Position numbers and translations under genes: made by a program. The notes beneath the pieces are model-generated. The model did not search any database and had not been told where the DNA came from. It saw nothing but the letters and a program-made list of their open reading frames with translations. 21,735 nucleotides of DNA from a virus, in the IMG/VR virus record IMGVR_UViG_3300009180_000251, positions 1 through 21,735 of that record. One strand, 5' to 3'. Shown piece after piece: positions 8,705-16,350 of the stretch (position 1 is the first letter of the stretch; each line of letters opens with the position of its first letter).

Positions 8705-9052
8705 ATGAGTTCAATTCAACCATTCGTAGATCATGTAGGACGTACAATCATAGGCGAAGTTCTTGGCGAGGAGAACGGAAACCTAAAGGTAAAAAACCCC
8801 GCTATTCTGCTGGTTCAGCCGAATCAAGCCACTGGACAACTGAGCATCCAGACGATTCCCTTGTTTTTCAAGGAATTCATCAGCCCTGCTCTTCGTGAAA
8901 CAGTTGGCACCTGGCTTTTCCCAAAGGATAAGCTGGTTTTGACCACTGACGTTCAATTAGAAGAGCGTATTATTGAGCAGTACAAGCGTATTTTTACGTC
9001 TGCTCCTGTTGCTGATTCTAATCCTGAAGTAGTCAAGCTGTTCGAAGACTAA
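8705..9052 (+). CDS. Small conserved-looking protein, possible Sm-like (LSm) beta-barrel
   Basis: A 115-residue protein. Residues about 8-60 (DHVGRTIIGEVLGEENGNLK, then VKNPAILLVQPNQ and IPLFFKEFI) show alternating hydrophobic strands with a Gly-x-hydrophobic pattern and an asparagine-containing turn, reminiscent of Sm/Hfq-type small barrels. The C-terminal part is helical (LEERIIEQYKRIF). I do not recognise a named family, and the Sm-like suggestion comes from pattern only. The ATG at 8705 follows the divergent gap, and the stop overlaps the uvsX start as TAATG, so it is probably co-translated with the recombinase and may belong to nucleic-acid metabolism. Confidence 0.8.
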   Translation: MSSIQPFVDHVGRTIIGEVLGEENGNLKVKNPAILLVQPNQATGQLSIQTIPLFFKEFISPALRETVGTWLFPKDKLVLTTDVQLEERIIEQYKRIFTSAPVADSNPEVVKLFED

Positions 9053-10134
9053 TGAGCGATCTGGATAAAATTCTAGGTTGTCTGGATGATATCAATCCAG
9101 AAGCTGCTTTTCTATCAGATAACACTCTAAGCAACGTTGATACTTGGTATGATACTGGTTGTTATGCTCTAAACGCCATTATTAGCGGAAAAATCCGTGA
9201 AGGTGGTGTTCCAAAAGGACGAATCATCGTCTTTACAGGAGAATCACAAACAGGTAAAACACTTCTTATCAATAAAATCTTGGGTCTTGCTCAAAAACAA
9301 GGAATGTATCCTGTGATTTTTGATAGTGAGATGAGTGTTGATGCAGATAGCGGTAAAACCGTAGGACTTGATCCGGAAAAGACCAAGTATTGCCCTGTTT
9401 ATACTGTTGATGAAACCAAAAACCAGATATCTAAATTTTTGGATCAAGTCATTGAGAAAAAAGCTCAAGGTAAATTCATTATCAGCATAGACAGTCTTGG
9501 CAATCTTGCAGGTGCAAAAGAAGTTGCTGACATTGAAAAGGACAAATCTGTTGCAGATATGGGTCTTCGTGCCAAAAGCTTGAAGAGCATGTTGCGTATT
9601 TTGACTTATAAAGCAGCAAAAGCAGGTGTGACTGTTCTTTGCAGTAACCATACATATGCAGATCCTGCCAGCATGTATCCAAGTTTGGTTAAAAACCAAA
9701 GTGGAGGAAGTGGTCCTTTGTATATGAGCAGTGTCATCGTTCAATTGGCTCGCAGAAATGAAAAGCAAGATGATAAAAATGAAGAGGACAAAATGCTTCC
9801 CGAAGCAAAACAATATTCGGGTGTAACTCTTCGTGCCATGACAACCAAGAACAGGTTTTTACCACCTTTTCTGGAAGTTCCAATTTATTTGAATTACAGA
9901 ACAGGATTGGACAAATATAGTGGACTTTTGGAAATGGCAGTAAATCATGGAATTATTATCCAAAACGGACCAACCTATACTAAAGCAGACGGAACAAAAT
10001 TAGGTTATGCAAAAAGTTTTAAAAATGATATATCTTTTTGGGAAGAGTATGTTATACCTAATCTCCAGGAGAAATTAAATGTCGCCTACAAATACGCAGA
10101 CTCAGATACAGACGCAGACGCAGCAAAAGAATGA
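9052..10134 (+). CDS. uvsX: RecA-like recombinase UvsX
   Basis: A 360-residue strand-exchange recombinase (T4 UvsX: 391). Walker A is GESQTGKT (63-70), followed by FDSE (90-93, with the likely catalytic glutamate) and Walker B IISIDS (143-148). CSNHTYADP near 197-205 and the glycine-rich NQSGGSGPLYMSS near 215-227 match the DNA-binding loop L2 region of RecA/UvsX. The C-terminus is acidic (ADSDTDADAAKE). The protein should form filaments on single-stranded DNA with gp32 and a mediator and drive recombination-dependent replication. The start overlaps the upstream stop (TAATG). The last 56 bases also encode the start of the next gene in another frame. Confidence 0.95.
   Translation: MSDLDKILGCLDDINPEAAFLSDNTLSNVDTWYDTGCYALNAIISGKIREGGVPKGRIIVFTGESQTGKTLLINKILGLAQKQGMYPVIFDSEMSVDADSGKTVGLDPEKTKYCPVYTVDETKNQISKFLDQVIEKKAQGKFIISIDSLGNLAGAKEVADIEKDKSVADMGLRAKSLKSMLRILTYKAAKAGVTVLCSNHTYADPASMYPSLVKNQSGGSGPLYMSSVIVQLARRNEKQDDKNEEDKMLPEAKQYSGVTLRAMTTKNRFLPPFLEVPIYLNYRTGLDKYSGLLEMAVNHGIIIQNGPTYTKADGTKLGYAKSFKNDISFWEEYVIPNLQEKLNVAYKYADSDTDADAAKE
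10067..10072 (+). promoter_or_regulatory. Strong ribosome-binding site (AGGAGA) inside the uvsX 3' end
   Basis: AGGAGA lies six bases before ATG 10079, within uvsX. It is the best Shine-Dalgarno match noticed in the window and fixes the start of the GT2 gene there, making the 56-base overlap real rather than a start-calling artefact. Confidence 0.7.
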
Positions 10135-10801
10135 AAAGATTCTTTTCATTAGTGCAACTCGTGGTGACAAATCAAACATATCGTTTCTAAAAAGTATCAC
10201 CAAAGTTCCGGGTGCTGAATACGAAATAATCGAAAATAACACCGAAAAACTTTCGGTAGTTTATAATCGTGCCATTGAAAAACATATGGATGATTATGAT
10301 ATTATATGTTTTATTCATGATGATGTGTTTATTGATGATCTTCGTATTGCAAAAAAGCTGGAAAAAGCAGTTCGAGAAAACAATTATGATGTGATTGGAT
10401 TGGCTGGAGGAATCAATCCCATAATCAAATCTCCGGCACTTTGGCATCTGATGTGTGATCGACACAACTTAAGAGGTGCTGTAGCTCATCCATTTGATAA
10501 AGGTAGTATTTTCATGACTAGCTTTGGAAATACGCCTTGTGAAGTTGATTTGATTGACAATTTGTTCATGGCGTTTAGAACCAAGCTATTCAAAATAAAC
10601 AAAAATTTTCGTTTTGATGAAACCAATCCTTGTCATACACATTTCACGGATTTGGATATCAGTTTACAGGCTAAAAAGTATTCTTATAAAATTGGTATTT
10701 GGCCGATTTGGGTAATTCATGCAAGTCCCGGATTAAGGAACTATGAAGATATTGTTTTTCAGAATGGTCAAAAATGGTTTCTTGAAAAATGGTCAAAATA
10801 A
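10079..10801 (+). CDS. Glycosyltransferase family 2-like (StrF-type, GT-A fold)
   Basis: A 240-residue protein. After a low-complexity N-terminus (TNTQTQIQTQTQQ), a GT-A core begins at ILFISATRGD. It has the conserved LSVVYNRAIE, the metal/sugar-binding CFIHDDVFI (D81, D82), a middle VIGLAGG, and a C-terminal TDLDISLQAKKYSYKIG followed by VIHASPG (H214). The layout is that of the StrF-like GT2 branch (Pfam Glyco_tranf_2_5, from memory). The donor and acceptor are unknown. It is wedged between uvsX and the gp41 helicase gene, overlapping both (56 and 13 bases), so it is part of the replication operon. Confidence 0.75.
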   Translation: MSPTNTQTQIQTQTQQKNEKILFISATRGDKSNISFLKSITKVPGAEYEIIENNTEKLSVVYNRAIEKHMDDYDIICFIHDDVFIDDLRIAKKLEKAVRENNYDVIGLAGGINPIIKSPALWHLMCDRHNLRGAVAHPFDKGSIFMTSFGNTPCEVDLIDNLFMAFRTKLFKINKNFRFDETNPCHTHFTDLDISLQAKKYSYKIGIWPIWVIHASPGLRNYEDIVFQNGQKWFLEKWSK

Positions 10802-12135
10802 ACAAAATCGATAACGATACATTCGAGACACTTATAATATACAAGTGTCTTATGGATGGTGCCTATTTGGGTACCATTGCAGAGTATTTAAAACCTGAAT
10901 ATTTTACCAATGAGGATATTAAAAATGTTATTGGCATTATAACTGATTTTTATCAAAAAAATAATGTTCCTCCAACCATAACCGAGATTAAGAATTATCT
11001 TATTAATGATAAGCTTAAACAATCATTAAAAAATATTGTAACAACGTTTGAAACAATTGATAAAAATCTTAATACAAAAGAACTATATGAAAACACTGAA
11101 AAGTTCCTAAAAGAAAAAGCGGTTATTAAAACCATGATCGATATCATGGAAAAGACTGAAAAAACCAGTGTTGATACAAACGAAATTTTAGAGAAATTCC
11201 AACAGGCATGCAGCATAAGTTTGACGCATGATTTGGGAATGGATTATTTTGAGGATATTGAAAAACTTGCAACGGAAATTACAAAGACAGAAAATTACAT
11301 TTCTACCGGTTATAGATGGATAGATGAGAAACTTCAGGGTGGATTTTTACAAGAAGGAAAAGCCCTTTATGTTTTCAGCGGTCAAACCAACGTTGGTAAG
11401 AGTATTGTTTTGGCCAATATTGCCAGTAATATTTGCGCACAAGGCAAAACCGTTTTGTTGATTAGTCTGGAAATGAGTGAAGTTGTATATGCAAAACGGC
11501 TTTGTGGAAACTTTGCCAACATTCCAATCTTTTCCTTAAAGCATAAATTGGATGATTTACGGGATGAAATTGCAAAATATAAAAGGGAAAATCCAAAATC
11601 TAAACTTGTGATCAAGGAATTTCCCCCTAGCACAATCAGTGTTGGTCAATTAAATGCATATATCAAGAAACTCATACAGAGTGGAATCAAACCGGATGCC
11701 ATCATTGTGGATTATGTAAACCTTTTAACCACATCATTTGGAACCAATTCCTATGAAAGGGTCAAGCATATTACTGAAAATCTCCGAGCTGTAAGTTATA
11801 TTTTTAATGTTCCTGTGATTACAGCAACCCAATTGAATCGAAGTGCCATGAATCAAAGCAATCCTCAATTGGAAACTGTGAGTGAAAGTCTGGGATTGGC
11901 CATGACTGCCGATTGTATTATTGGTTTGTGGCGGGAACCTGAAGATATAGAATTAGGTCGTATTAATATGAATATTCAGAAAAACCGTATGGGTCCTGCT
12001 TTTGGTACTGCGACTTTTGCATTGGATCAAGCAACTATGCGAATTCGAGAAGAAGCAAAAATTGAAACAAATGATGCTATTTCCAGTACAGAAAATACTT
12101 TGAATAATCTAGCAGTCAATGATTTGATGGAATGA
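10789..12135 (+). CDS. 41: Replicative DNA helicase, DnaB-like (gp41)
   Basis: A 448-residue hexameric 5'-3' helicase (T4 gp41: 475). An N-terminal helical domain (about 1-150) precedes the RecA-fold motor. Walker A is GQTNVGKS (198-205), SLEMS (226-230) carries the catalytic glutamate, Walker B is IIVDYVNLL (305-313), the H3/sensor motif is TQLNRSA (347-353), and the arginine-finger region is QKNRMGPA (397-404). All core residues are present. The ATG overlaps the preceding gene by 13 bases and the stop overlaps the next gene as ATGA. No Shine-Dalgarno site is visible, so translation is probably coupled. Confidence 0.95.
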   Translation: MVKINKIDNDTFETLIIYKCLMDGAYLGTIAEYLKPEYFTNEDIKNVIGIITDFYQKNNVPPTITEIKNYLINDKLKQSLKNIVTTFETIDKNLNTKELYENTEKFLKEKAVIKTMIDIMEKTEKTSVDTNEILEKFQQACSISLTHDLGMDYFEDIEKLATEITKTENYISTGYRWIDEKLQGGFLQEGKALYVFSGQTNVGKSIVLANIASNICAQGKTVLLISLEMSEVVYAKRLCGNFANIPIFSLKHKLDDLRDEIAKYKRENPKSKLVIKEFPPSTISVGQLNAYIKKLIQSGIKPDAIIVDYVNLLTTSFGTNSYERVKHITENLRAVSYIFNVPVITATQLNRSAMNQSNPQLETVSESLGLAMTADCIIGLWREPEDIELGRINMNIQKNRMGPAFGTATFALDQATMRIREEAKIETNDAISSTENTLNNLAVNDLME

Positions 12136-12983
12136 AAAAGACAGTCATTCTTTGTGATTTTGATTTGGATGGAGCAGGATGCTGTCTTGTAGCCAAATGG
12201 TCTTCACCCAATCAACAATATGATATTATACCTACAAATGAAGATGAATTGTCTCAACATTTAAAGAACAGCGATCCCAGAATTCCTTTGATTGTTTGTG
12301 ATATGACATTTAATCAAAAACATGTGGATATAGCAGATAGACCGAATGTGCTTTTTGTTCATCATCATGATTTACCTGAACAGATAACTTCAAAAAATTG
12401 TAAGATAATTTCCAAGCAGGAAACATCCTGTACAAAATTATTTGCCGATCTTTTAAAAACACCATTATCGGATGAAAAGAAAAAATTGATAGAGTATATT
12501 GATGATTACGACAGTTATAATTTAAAATATAAAAAATCTTTATTCCTAAACATGGTATTCTGGTCTTTTACAGGAAACAAATTGGAAAAATTTATCACTG
12601 CTTTTGAGCAAGGAGATAGAGATTTTAACGATACAGAAAAAAATATGGTGCGAATTTATGCATCAAAAATGGCTGAAGCTGTTCAAAATTCCGAACCACA
12701 CGTTCTTAAAACAAAAAATTTTAATATAATAATTTTTTATGCTGATTTTGCAGTAAATGAACTTTGTGCAGAATTTTGCAAAAAATATGACTCTGATGCA
12801 GCCATAAGCATAAACAAAAATACACTTTCAGCTTGCATAAGAATCAATCGAAAGAAAGAAACCAATTTCGATTGTGGTGTTTTTGCAAAAATATTCATGG
12901 ATGGCCATGGATATAAAAACTTTGCTTCTGGTAAAATTATAGATAAATTTGTTGATTTATCAATCAAATTCACTAAGATCTGA
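12132..12983 (+). CDS. DHH-family phosphoesterase (NrnA/RecJ-like)
   Basis: A 283-residue protein with the DHH catalytic motifs: CDFDLDG (D9, D11, D13), VCDMT (D57), VHHHD (H77-H79, with HHH in place of the classic DHH) and DDYD (124-127). A C-terminal DHHA1-like substrate-binding part ends in DGHGYKNFASG (257-267), a variant of the GGGH..A.G loop. Members remove nucleotides from the 5' end of DNA or degrade short RNA or cyclic dinucleotides using Mn2+. It lies between gp41 and a gp59/gp32-like block, roughly where T4 has RNase H, so primer removal is an attractive guess. Degrading nanoRNA or signalling dinucleotides are alternatives. The start is an ATGA overlap with gp41. Confidence 0.8.
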   Translation: MKKTVILCDFDLDGAGCCLVAKWSSPNQQYDIIPTNEDELSQHLKNSDPRIPLIVCDMTFNQKHVDIADRPNVLFVHHHDLPEQITSKNCKIISKQETSCTKLFADLLKTPLSDEKKKLIEYIDDYDSYNLKYKKSLFLNMVFWSFTGNKLEKFITAFEQGDRDFNDTEKNMVRIYASKMAEAVQNSEPHVLKTKNFNIIIFYADFAVNELCAEFCKKYDSDAAISINKNTLSACIRINRKKETNFDCGVFAKIFMDGHGYKNFASGKIIDKFVDLSIKFTKI

Positions 12984-12984
12984 T

Positions 12985-13257
12985 ATGGAAAAGACTATTA
13001 CAGATAAAGAGACCGAATATTACTTTCTTTGTTTCTGTAGTCTAATGTGTATTTTGGCAGAAAAGAAGCTGAATCTTCCCAATGTCTTCATAGCATTTTT
13101 AAAAAATAAAAATTATCGCCAGCTTTTTAAACAAATGTTGAATGTTGAAACCGATCATGAATGTGTTAAAATTTTTATAAATTTTGATCCAAATTTACAC
13201 AAATCAAAATATATAACCAAGTTTTTAAATAAAAATAAAAAATTGAAGCTTTCGTGA
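12985..13257 (+). CDS. Small unknown protein in the helicase-SSB block
   Basis: A 90-residue protein starting at the ATG one base after the DHH gene's stop; a TTG at 12949 would add 12 residues. It begins acidic and becomes hydrophobic and helical (EYYFLCFCSLMCILAEKK) and ends lysine-rich (KFLNKNKKLKLS). By position it could correspond to T4 gp33 (late-transcription co-activator) or DsbA, which sit before genes 59 and 32 in T4. I see no convincing sequence match, and the C-terminus lacks the clamp-binding hydrophobic tail of gp33. Its stop overlaps the next start (GTGA). Confidence 0.75.
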   Translation: MEKTITDKETEYYFLCFCSLMCILAEKKLNLPNVFIAFLKNKNYRQLFKQMLNVETDHECVKIFINFDPNLHKSKYITKFLNKNKKLKLS

Positions 13258-13883
13258 AACACGATTTGTTGGATATTTACAATTCCTTTATCAAGGCATA
13301 TCGGACTGCAAATTCTGCACCATTCCGGTACAGAAAAACATATGAAACTCTTCCACAAGAGGTAAAAAACAAGGTTGAAAGAATCAAGCTGTTTTTTGAT
13401 TCTTATGAAATAAATGTGGATGATTTTTTTGAAGCTCCTTATTTTTTATACAACGACACAAAATATTTTGCATTTGATTATTATCTTTCAAGAAAAGCAG
13501 TAAAAAGTTACAGTGATTTTGAAAAGGAAATATTAATGATGGGTCCAGATCATATCCGCAATCTTGTTAAAATAAAAAATTCTGCATTGTTTTTAAAGAA
13601 ATTTTTAAAAACTGAAGGAATATCTTTTGCAGAATACCTAAACAATAAAAAAGAAAAAGTTCCTTCATTTGTAACACATTTAAAAAATAGAAATGTTTCA
13701 ATTTATTTTTTGATGGGTTTGGAAGGTTTTGAAAAAGCTTTTTTTGCTTTTGATTCCAATCTTTTAAAATTCATAATACCAGACATTTATGAAAATTATG
13801 AATTATATAATAAAAAGTTTCTTACTAGCCAAAATGCCAGAATTTTGGTAAAAAGTATTTTAAATAAAAAGATTCTGAGTTGA
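13254..13883 (+). CDS. Candidate helicase-loading protein, gp59-like
   Basis: A 209-residue, mostly helical, basic protein starting at GTG 13254 (GTGA overlap). Length and position immediately before the gp32 gene match T4 gp59 (217 residues), which loads gp41 helicase onto gp32-coated forks. The N-terminus has the pattern DIYNSFIKAYRT, then a region that could align to the gp59 RYRK-type segment. The C-terminal half (VPSFVTHLKNRNVSIYFLMG, then NYELYNKKFLTSQ) resembles in spacing the gp59 C-terminal helices (T4 VQSSYIFKLLQSNIISFETF and NYSIKLKAYRKIL). This is distant similarity judged by eye. It could also be an unrelated helical protein. Confidence 0.5.
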   Translation: MKHDLLDIYNSFIKAYRTANSAPFRYRKTYETLPQEVKNKVERIKLFFDSYEINVDDFFEAPYFLYNDTKYFAFDYYLSRKAVKSYSDFEKEILMMGPDHIRNLVKIKNSALFLKKFLKTEGISFAEYLNNKKEKVPSFVTHLKNRNVSIYFLMGLEGFEKAFFAFDSNLLKFIIPDIYENYELYNKKFLTSQNARILVKSILNKKILS

Positions 13884-13884
13884 C

Positions 13885-13906
13885 ATCTTAATTTGTATGT
13901 TAAGAT
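13885..13906 (+). promoter_or_regulatory. Inverted repeat just upstream of the gp32 start
   Basis: Perfect 7-base arms ATCTTAA (13885-13891) and TTAAGAT (13900-13906) enclose an 8-base loop and end six bases before ATG 13913, in the 29-base gap. In read-through mRNA a hairpin here would sit on the ribosome-binding region. T4 gp32 represses its own translation through an upstream RNA structure, so a similar role is possible. The same bases contain TTGACA (13880-13885) and TTAAGATA (13900-13907), so the signal could instead be a promoter. Confidence 0.45.
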
Positions 13907-13912
13907 AAGTTC

Positions 13913-14791
13913 ATGAGTAAATTCACATCATCTATGTTTGAAACGCTGAAGGAATCCCTTACAAAGAAGGGTGAAAATAACAGCGGACTATATAAAAATA
14001 TTCTGAAACTGGAACCAGGAAACACATATAGTGTTCGTTTGATTCCTAATTTGAAGGATGCCAAAAAGACATTCTTTCATCATGTTCAACATGGTTGGAC
14101 CAGTTTCGCAACAGGTCAATATGTCAGTGCCCTTTCTCCGACTACATGGGGCGAAGTTGATCCTATTGGCCAAACCCGTTATAAGCTTCTTTACAAGAGC
14201 AATAATGATGCTGACAAGGTAAAGGGAGCAGAAATCAAGCGTACTGAAAGATGGCTTGCAAATGTTTTGGTTGTTGATGATCCTATTAACAAAAGCAACA
14301 ATGGAAAAGTAATGATTTTGAAGTTTGGAAAACAGCTTCATAAGATCGTTATGGATGCAATGTCCGGTGAAGAAAGTGAAGATTTTGGTGACAAAATTTT
14401 TGATCTTTCTGAAAAAGGTTGCAATCTAAAGATCAAAGTAGAAAAGCAGGGTGATTTCCCGAATTATAGTAGCAGCAGATTCACCTCTCCAAAAGAAATT
14501 GAAGGATTGGATGAAAAGGCTCAAGAAAAAATCTATGAAAGTGGTTTTGACTTGGAAAGTGTTTATCAAAAGAAAACACAAGATGAGCTTCAGAAACTTT
14601 TGGAAGAACATTTCTTCTGTAACGTTTCTGTAACTCCTCCTTCATCTAAAAAGGCGGTTGCTGCTGAAAAGAGCAGCGATCTTGTGGAGCAGAAAACACA
14701 GTTGAAATCCAGCATTGGTGGTAAAAAAGCCGATGATAAAGAGGAAGATTTGATCAAGGATCTTCTTGAAGGTCTGGAAACATCTGAATGA
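13913..14791 (+). CDS. 32: Single-stranded DNA-binding protein, gp32-like
   Basis: A 292-residue protein (T4 gp32: 301). Its N-terminus would be the cooperative-binding segment. The core begins with the hallmark YSVRLIPNL (39-47) and FFHHVQHGW (54-62). The C-terminus is strongly acidic (KEEDLIKDLLEGLETSE), as expected for the tail that recruits replication proteins. The segment matching the T4 zinc ribbon (about 55-95) contains no cysteine, so the T4 zinc site is apparently missing. The gene is followed with an ATGA overlap by an unknown gene and then the clamp. The call rests on the core motif, tail, length and position beside replication genes. Confidence 0.85.
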   Translation: MSKFTSSMFETLKESLTKKGENNSGLYKNILKLEPGNTYSVRLIPNLKDAKKTFFHHVQHGWTSFATGQYVSALSPTTWGEVDPIGQTRYKLLYKSNNDADKVKGAEIKRTERWLANVLVVDDPINKSNNGKVMILKFGKQLHKIVMDAMSGEESEDFGDKIFDLSEKGCNLKIKVEKQGDFPNYSSSRFTSPKEIEGLDEKAQEKIYESGFDLESVYQKKTQDELQKLLEEHFFCNVSVTPPSSKKAVAAEKSSDLVEQKTQLKSSIGGKKADDKEEDLIKDLLEGLETSE

Positions 14792-15231
14792 GCCACATTC
14801 AAGATCCACAAATAGCTAATATTGTTTATAATTTTTTGGGCAATACACTTGCTCAATTAAATGAAATAGACAAGCATAATGTAGGAGGAAGTAGTTTAAA
14901 GGCTTTAAAAACAGATCCTAAGAATGTTTTTAGGGTAAATTCTGACCAAGGCATGAGTTTATTGCCAACAGAACCTTTTAATTCTACACCACCTGTAATT
15001 CAACAACCACAGGCCCTAGTTATTCCTCAAGCTACAGTTCCGGCAGCTCCTGCTGTCAATGTAGTAAATGCAGGATTGAATGTTTCGGCACCAGTTCCTG
15101 TTCAAGAAACAATTCAACAAGTTATCCATTTTACAAATGGACCCAAACTGATTCCTGAGTTTGATAAGATTATATCAGCTTTAACAAATATTAAGAATAT
15201 ATTAAATGAATCGGTTCACGATAGAAAATAA
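14788..15231 (+). CDS. Unknown protein with proline/alanine/valine-rich linker
   Basis: A 147-residue protein, start coupled to gp32 (ATGA). A short helical N-terminus (IANIVYNFLGNTLAQLNEID) is followed by a low-complexity middle rich in P, V, A and Q (about 65-110). The C-terminal helix is FDKIISALTNIKNILNE. It resembles an adaptor: two structured ends joined by a flexible linker. No family was recognised. Lying between the single-strand-binding protein and the clamp, it may act in replication, but this is position only. Its last 26 bases overlap the clamp gene. Confidence 0.75.
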   Translation: MSHIQDPQIANIVYNFLGNTLAQLNEIDKHNVGGSSLKALKTDPKNVFRVNSDQGMSLLPTEPFNSTPPVIQQPQALVIPQATVPAAPAVNVVNAGLNVSAPVPVQETIQQVIHFTNGPKLIPEFDKIISALTNIKNILNESVHDRK

Positions 15232-15940
15232 GAACAAATTCTGTCGATATTTTCTTGAACCGCTTCTGAAGCTGAATCCGAAGTGTGTTCTTAAAATAGA
15301 ACCAGACAAGGTTCAGGCAAAAAGCAGTTATCCAGATGGTTCACTTTTTTTGGAAGCATCATCCAGTATTGATACTGATATTAAAGATCAGAAAGAACTG
15401 GCATTTATTGATCTTTCTAGATTCATTAAGACTCTTGATTTTGTGCAAAAAGATGTGGTCAGTTTTAAACTGGATCAGAATTATCTTTCATACAAGGACA
15501 CAACAAATCATTTTACAATGCAAATGTATGATACCAAGGTTGTGCCAAAACCCCGTTTAAGTTTTGAAAAAATAAATGCCCTTCCTTTTAATTTGGATAT
15601 TGTTTTAAATACTGATGTTTTTTTTGAAATAATTAAGGCGAGTGGAATATATCCAGATTTAAATAAATTATATTTTGTTTTTGCAAATAATACCCTAAAG
15701 ATTGAACTTTCAGACAAAACAAAAAATCAGTGTGATGGATTTACCCGTACTATTGAGAATATCGCATCAGTGGATGGTGGTTTGGATTTTATTCTTCCGC
15801 TTGAACCCTTAAGAATTATTTTGGCAAATAAGATGGAAAAATTACAATTTCGCTTCCATAAAGCAAGCAGCCTAGTAAATCTAATATATGAAAATGATGG
15901 AATCAAAATGTCTTATGTCATACCATGCCTAATCAAATGA
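15206..15940 (+). CDS. 45: Sliding clamp, gp45-like
   Basis: A 244-residue protein resembling the T4 clamp (228 residues), a ring-forming processivity factor for the polymerase and, in T4, an activator of late transcription. Recognisable features are the central ELAFIDLSRFIKTLDFVQKD (compare T4 YDLNGFLGILSLV), the strand-rich repeat SFKLDQNYLSYKDTTNHFTM, the inter-domain VVPKP segment (T4 VVAPNKP), and a second half beginning NLDIVLNTDVFFEIIKASG that ends in beta-strands. Similarity is weak but consistent in order and length. The ATG lies inside the previous gene (26-base overlap), with no ribosome-binding site seen. No clamp-loader genes (44, 62) are in the window. Confidence 0.75.
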   Translation: MNRFTIENKNKFCRYFLEPLLKLNPKCVLKIEPDKVQAKSSYPDGSLFLEASSSIDTDIKDQKELAFIDLSRFIKTLDFVQKDVVSFKLDQNYLSYKDTTNHFTMQMYDTKVVPKPRLSFEKINALPFNLDIVLNTDVFFEIIKASGIYPDLNKLYFVFANNTLKIELSDKTKNQCDGFTRTIENIASVDGGLDFILPLEPLRIILANKMEKLQFRFHKASSLVNLIYENDGIKMSYVIPCLIK

Positions 15941-16350
15941 ATACATCAAACAAAAAAAGAATAAGCAAAAACAAAGTTCGTACACCCAGTTATTTCATCA
16001 AGCGTCTCCGTGACAACGGATTCATTGTATGGAAACTGTTCCAGGAATATGCAAAAACAGATCCTCGTCTTTGGACCATCATTGTTGATCCTTCCAACAG
16101 CAGTATTTTTATCACCTGTTATCAGAACAAGGATTTCAACGGAGATATCATGTTTGAAATAAATGATGGCGGAATTCGTTTCGTGAAGAACTTCAGCCTG
16201 AGAACAGACAGCATTGAAAGTGTAATTCTTTTGCTTCTTGAAAAGAACATTGGCAATAATGCTAAAAATAGTAGATTTTTCAAAAAGATGGTAAATAGTT
16301 CAAGTGAAAAGCCCTCGGAAGAAAAACAACAAGAACTCAACCTCGTCTAA
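15937..16350 (+). CDS. Conserved-looking unknown protein
   Basis: A 137-residue protein from ATG 15937, chosen because it overlaps the clamp stop as ATGA, the common junction here; ATG 15925 is an in-frame alternative adding four residues. A basic N-terminus (NKKRISKNKVRTP) leads to a compact alpha/beta domain: YFIKRLRDNGFIVWKLF, RLWTIIVDPSNSSIFITC and FNGDIMFEINDGGIRF. The C-terminal tail is polar. It has the look of the many unknown proteins shared among marine T4-like phages, but I cannot name a family. The last 47 bases overlap the next gene. Confidence 0.75.
   Translation: MNTSNKKRISKNKVRTPSYFIKRLRDNGFIVWKLFQEYAKTDPRLWTIIVDPSNSSIFITCYQNKDFNGDIMFEINDGGIRFVKNFSLRTDSIESVILLLLEKNIGNNAKNSRFFKKMVNSSSEKPSEEKQQELNLV

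Noticed and set aside
8689-8898. Plus-strand frame overlapping the Sm-like candidate
   Set aside because: Arg/Ser-rich out-of-frame product; the 115-residue frame has better composition and couples to uvsX.
9244-9813. A 189-codon minus-strand frame opposite uvsX
   Set aside because: It lies entirely inside a strongly recognised recombinase gene, is rich in Cys, Phe and His as expected for an antisense shadow, and has no start context.
13880-13906. A conventional sigma70 promoter TTGACA-15-TAAGAT
   Set aside because: The spacing is shorter than the usual 17 and the -10 match is partial; kept only as an alternative within the gp32 finding.
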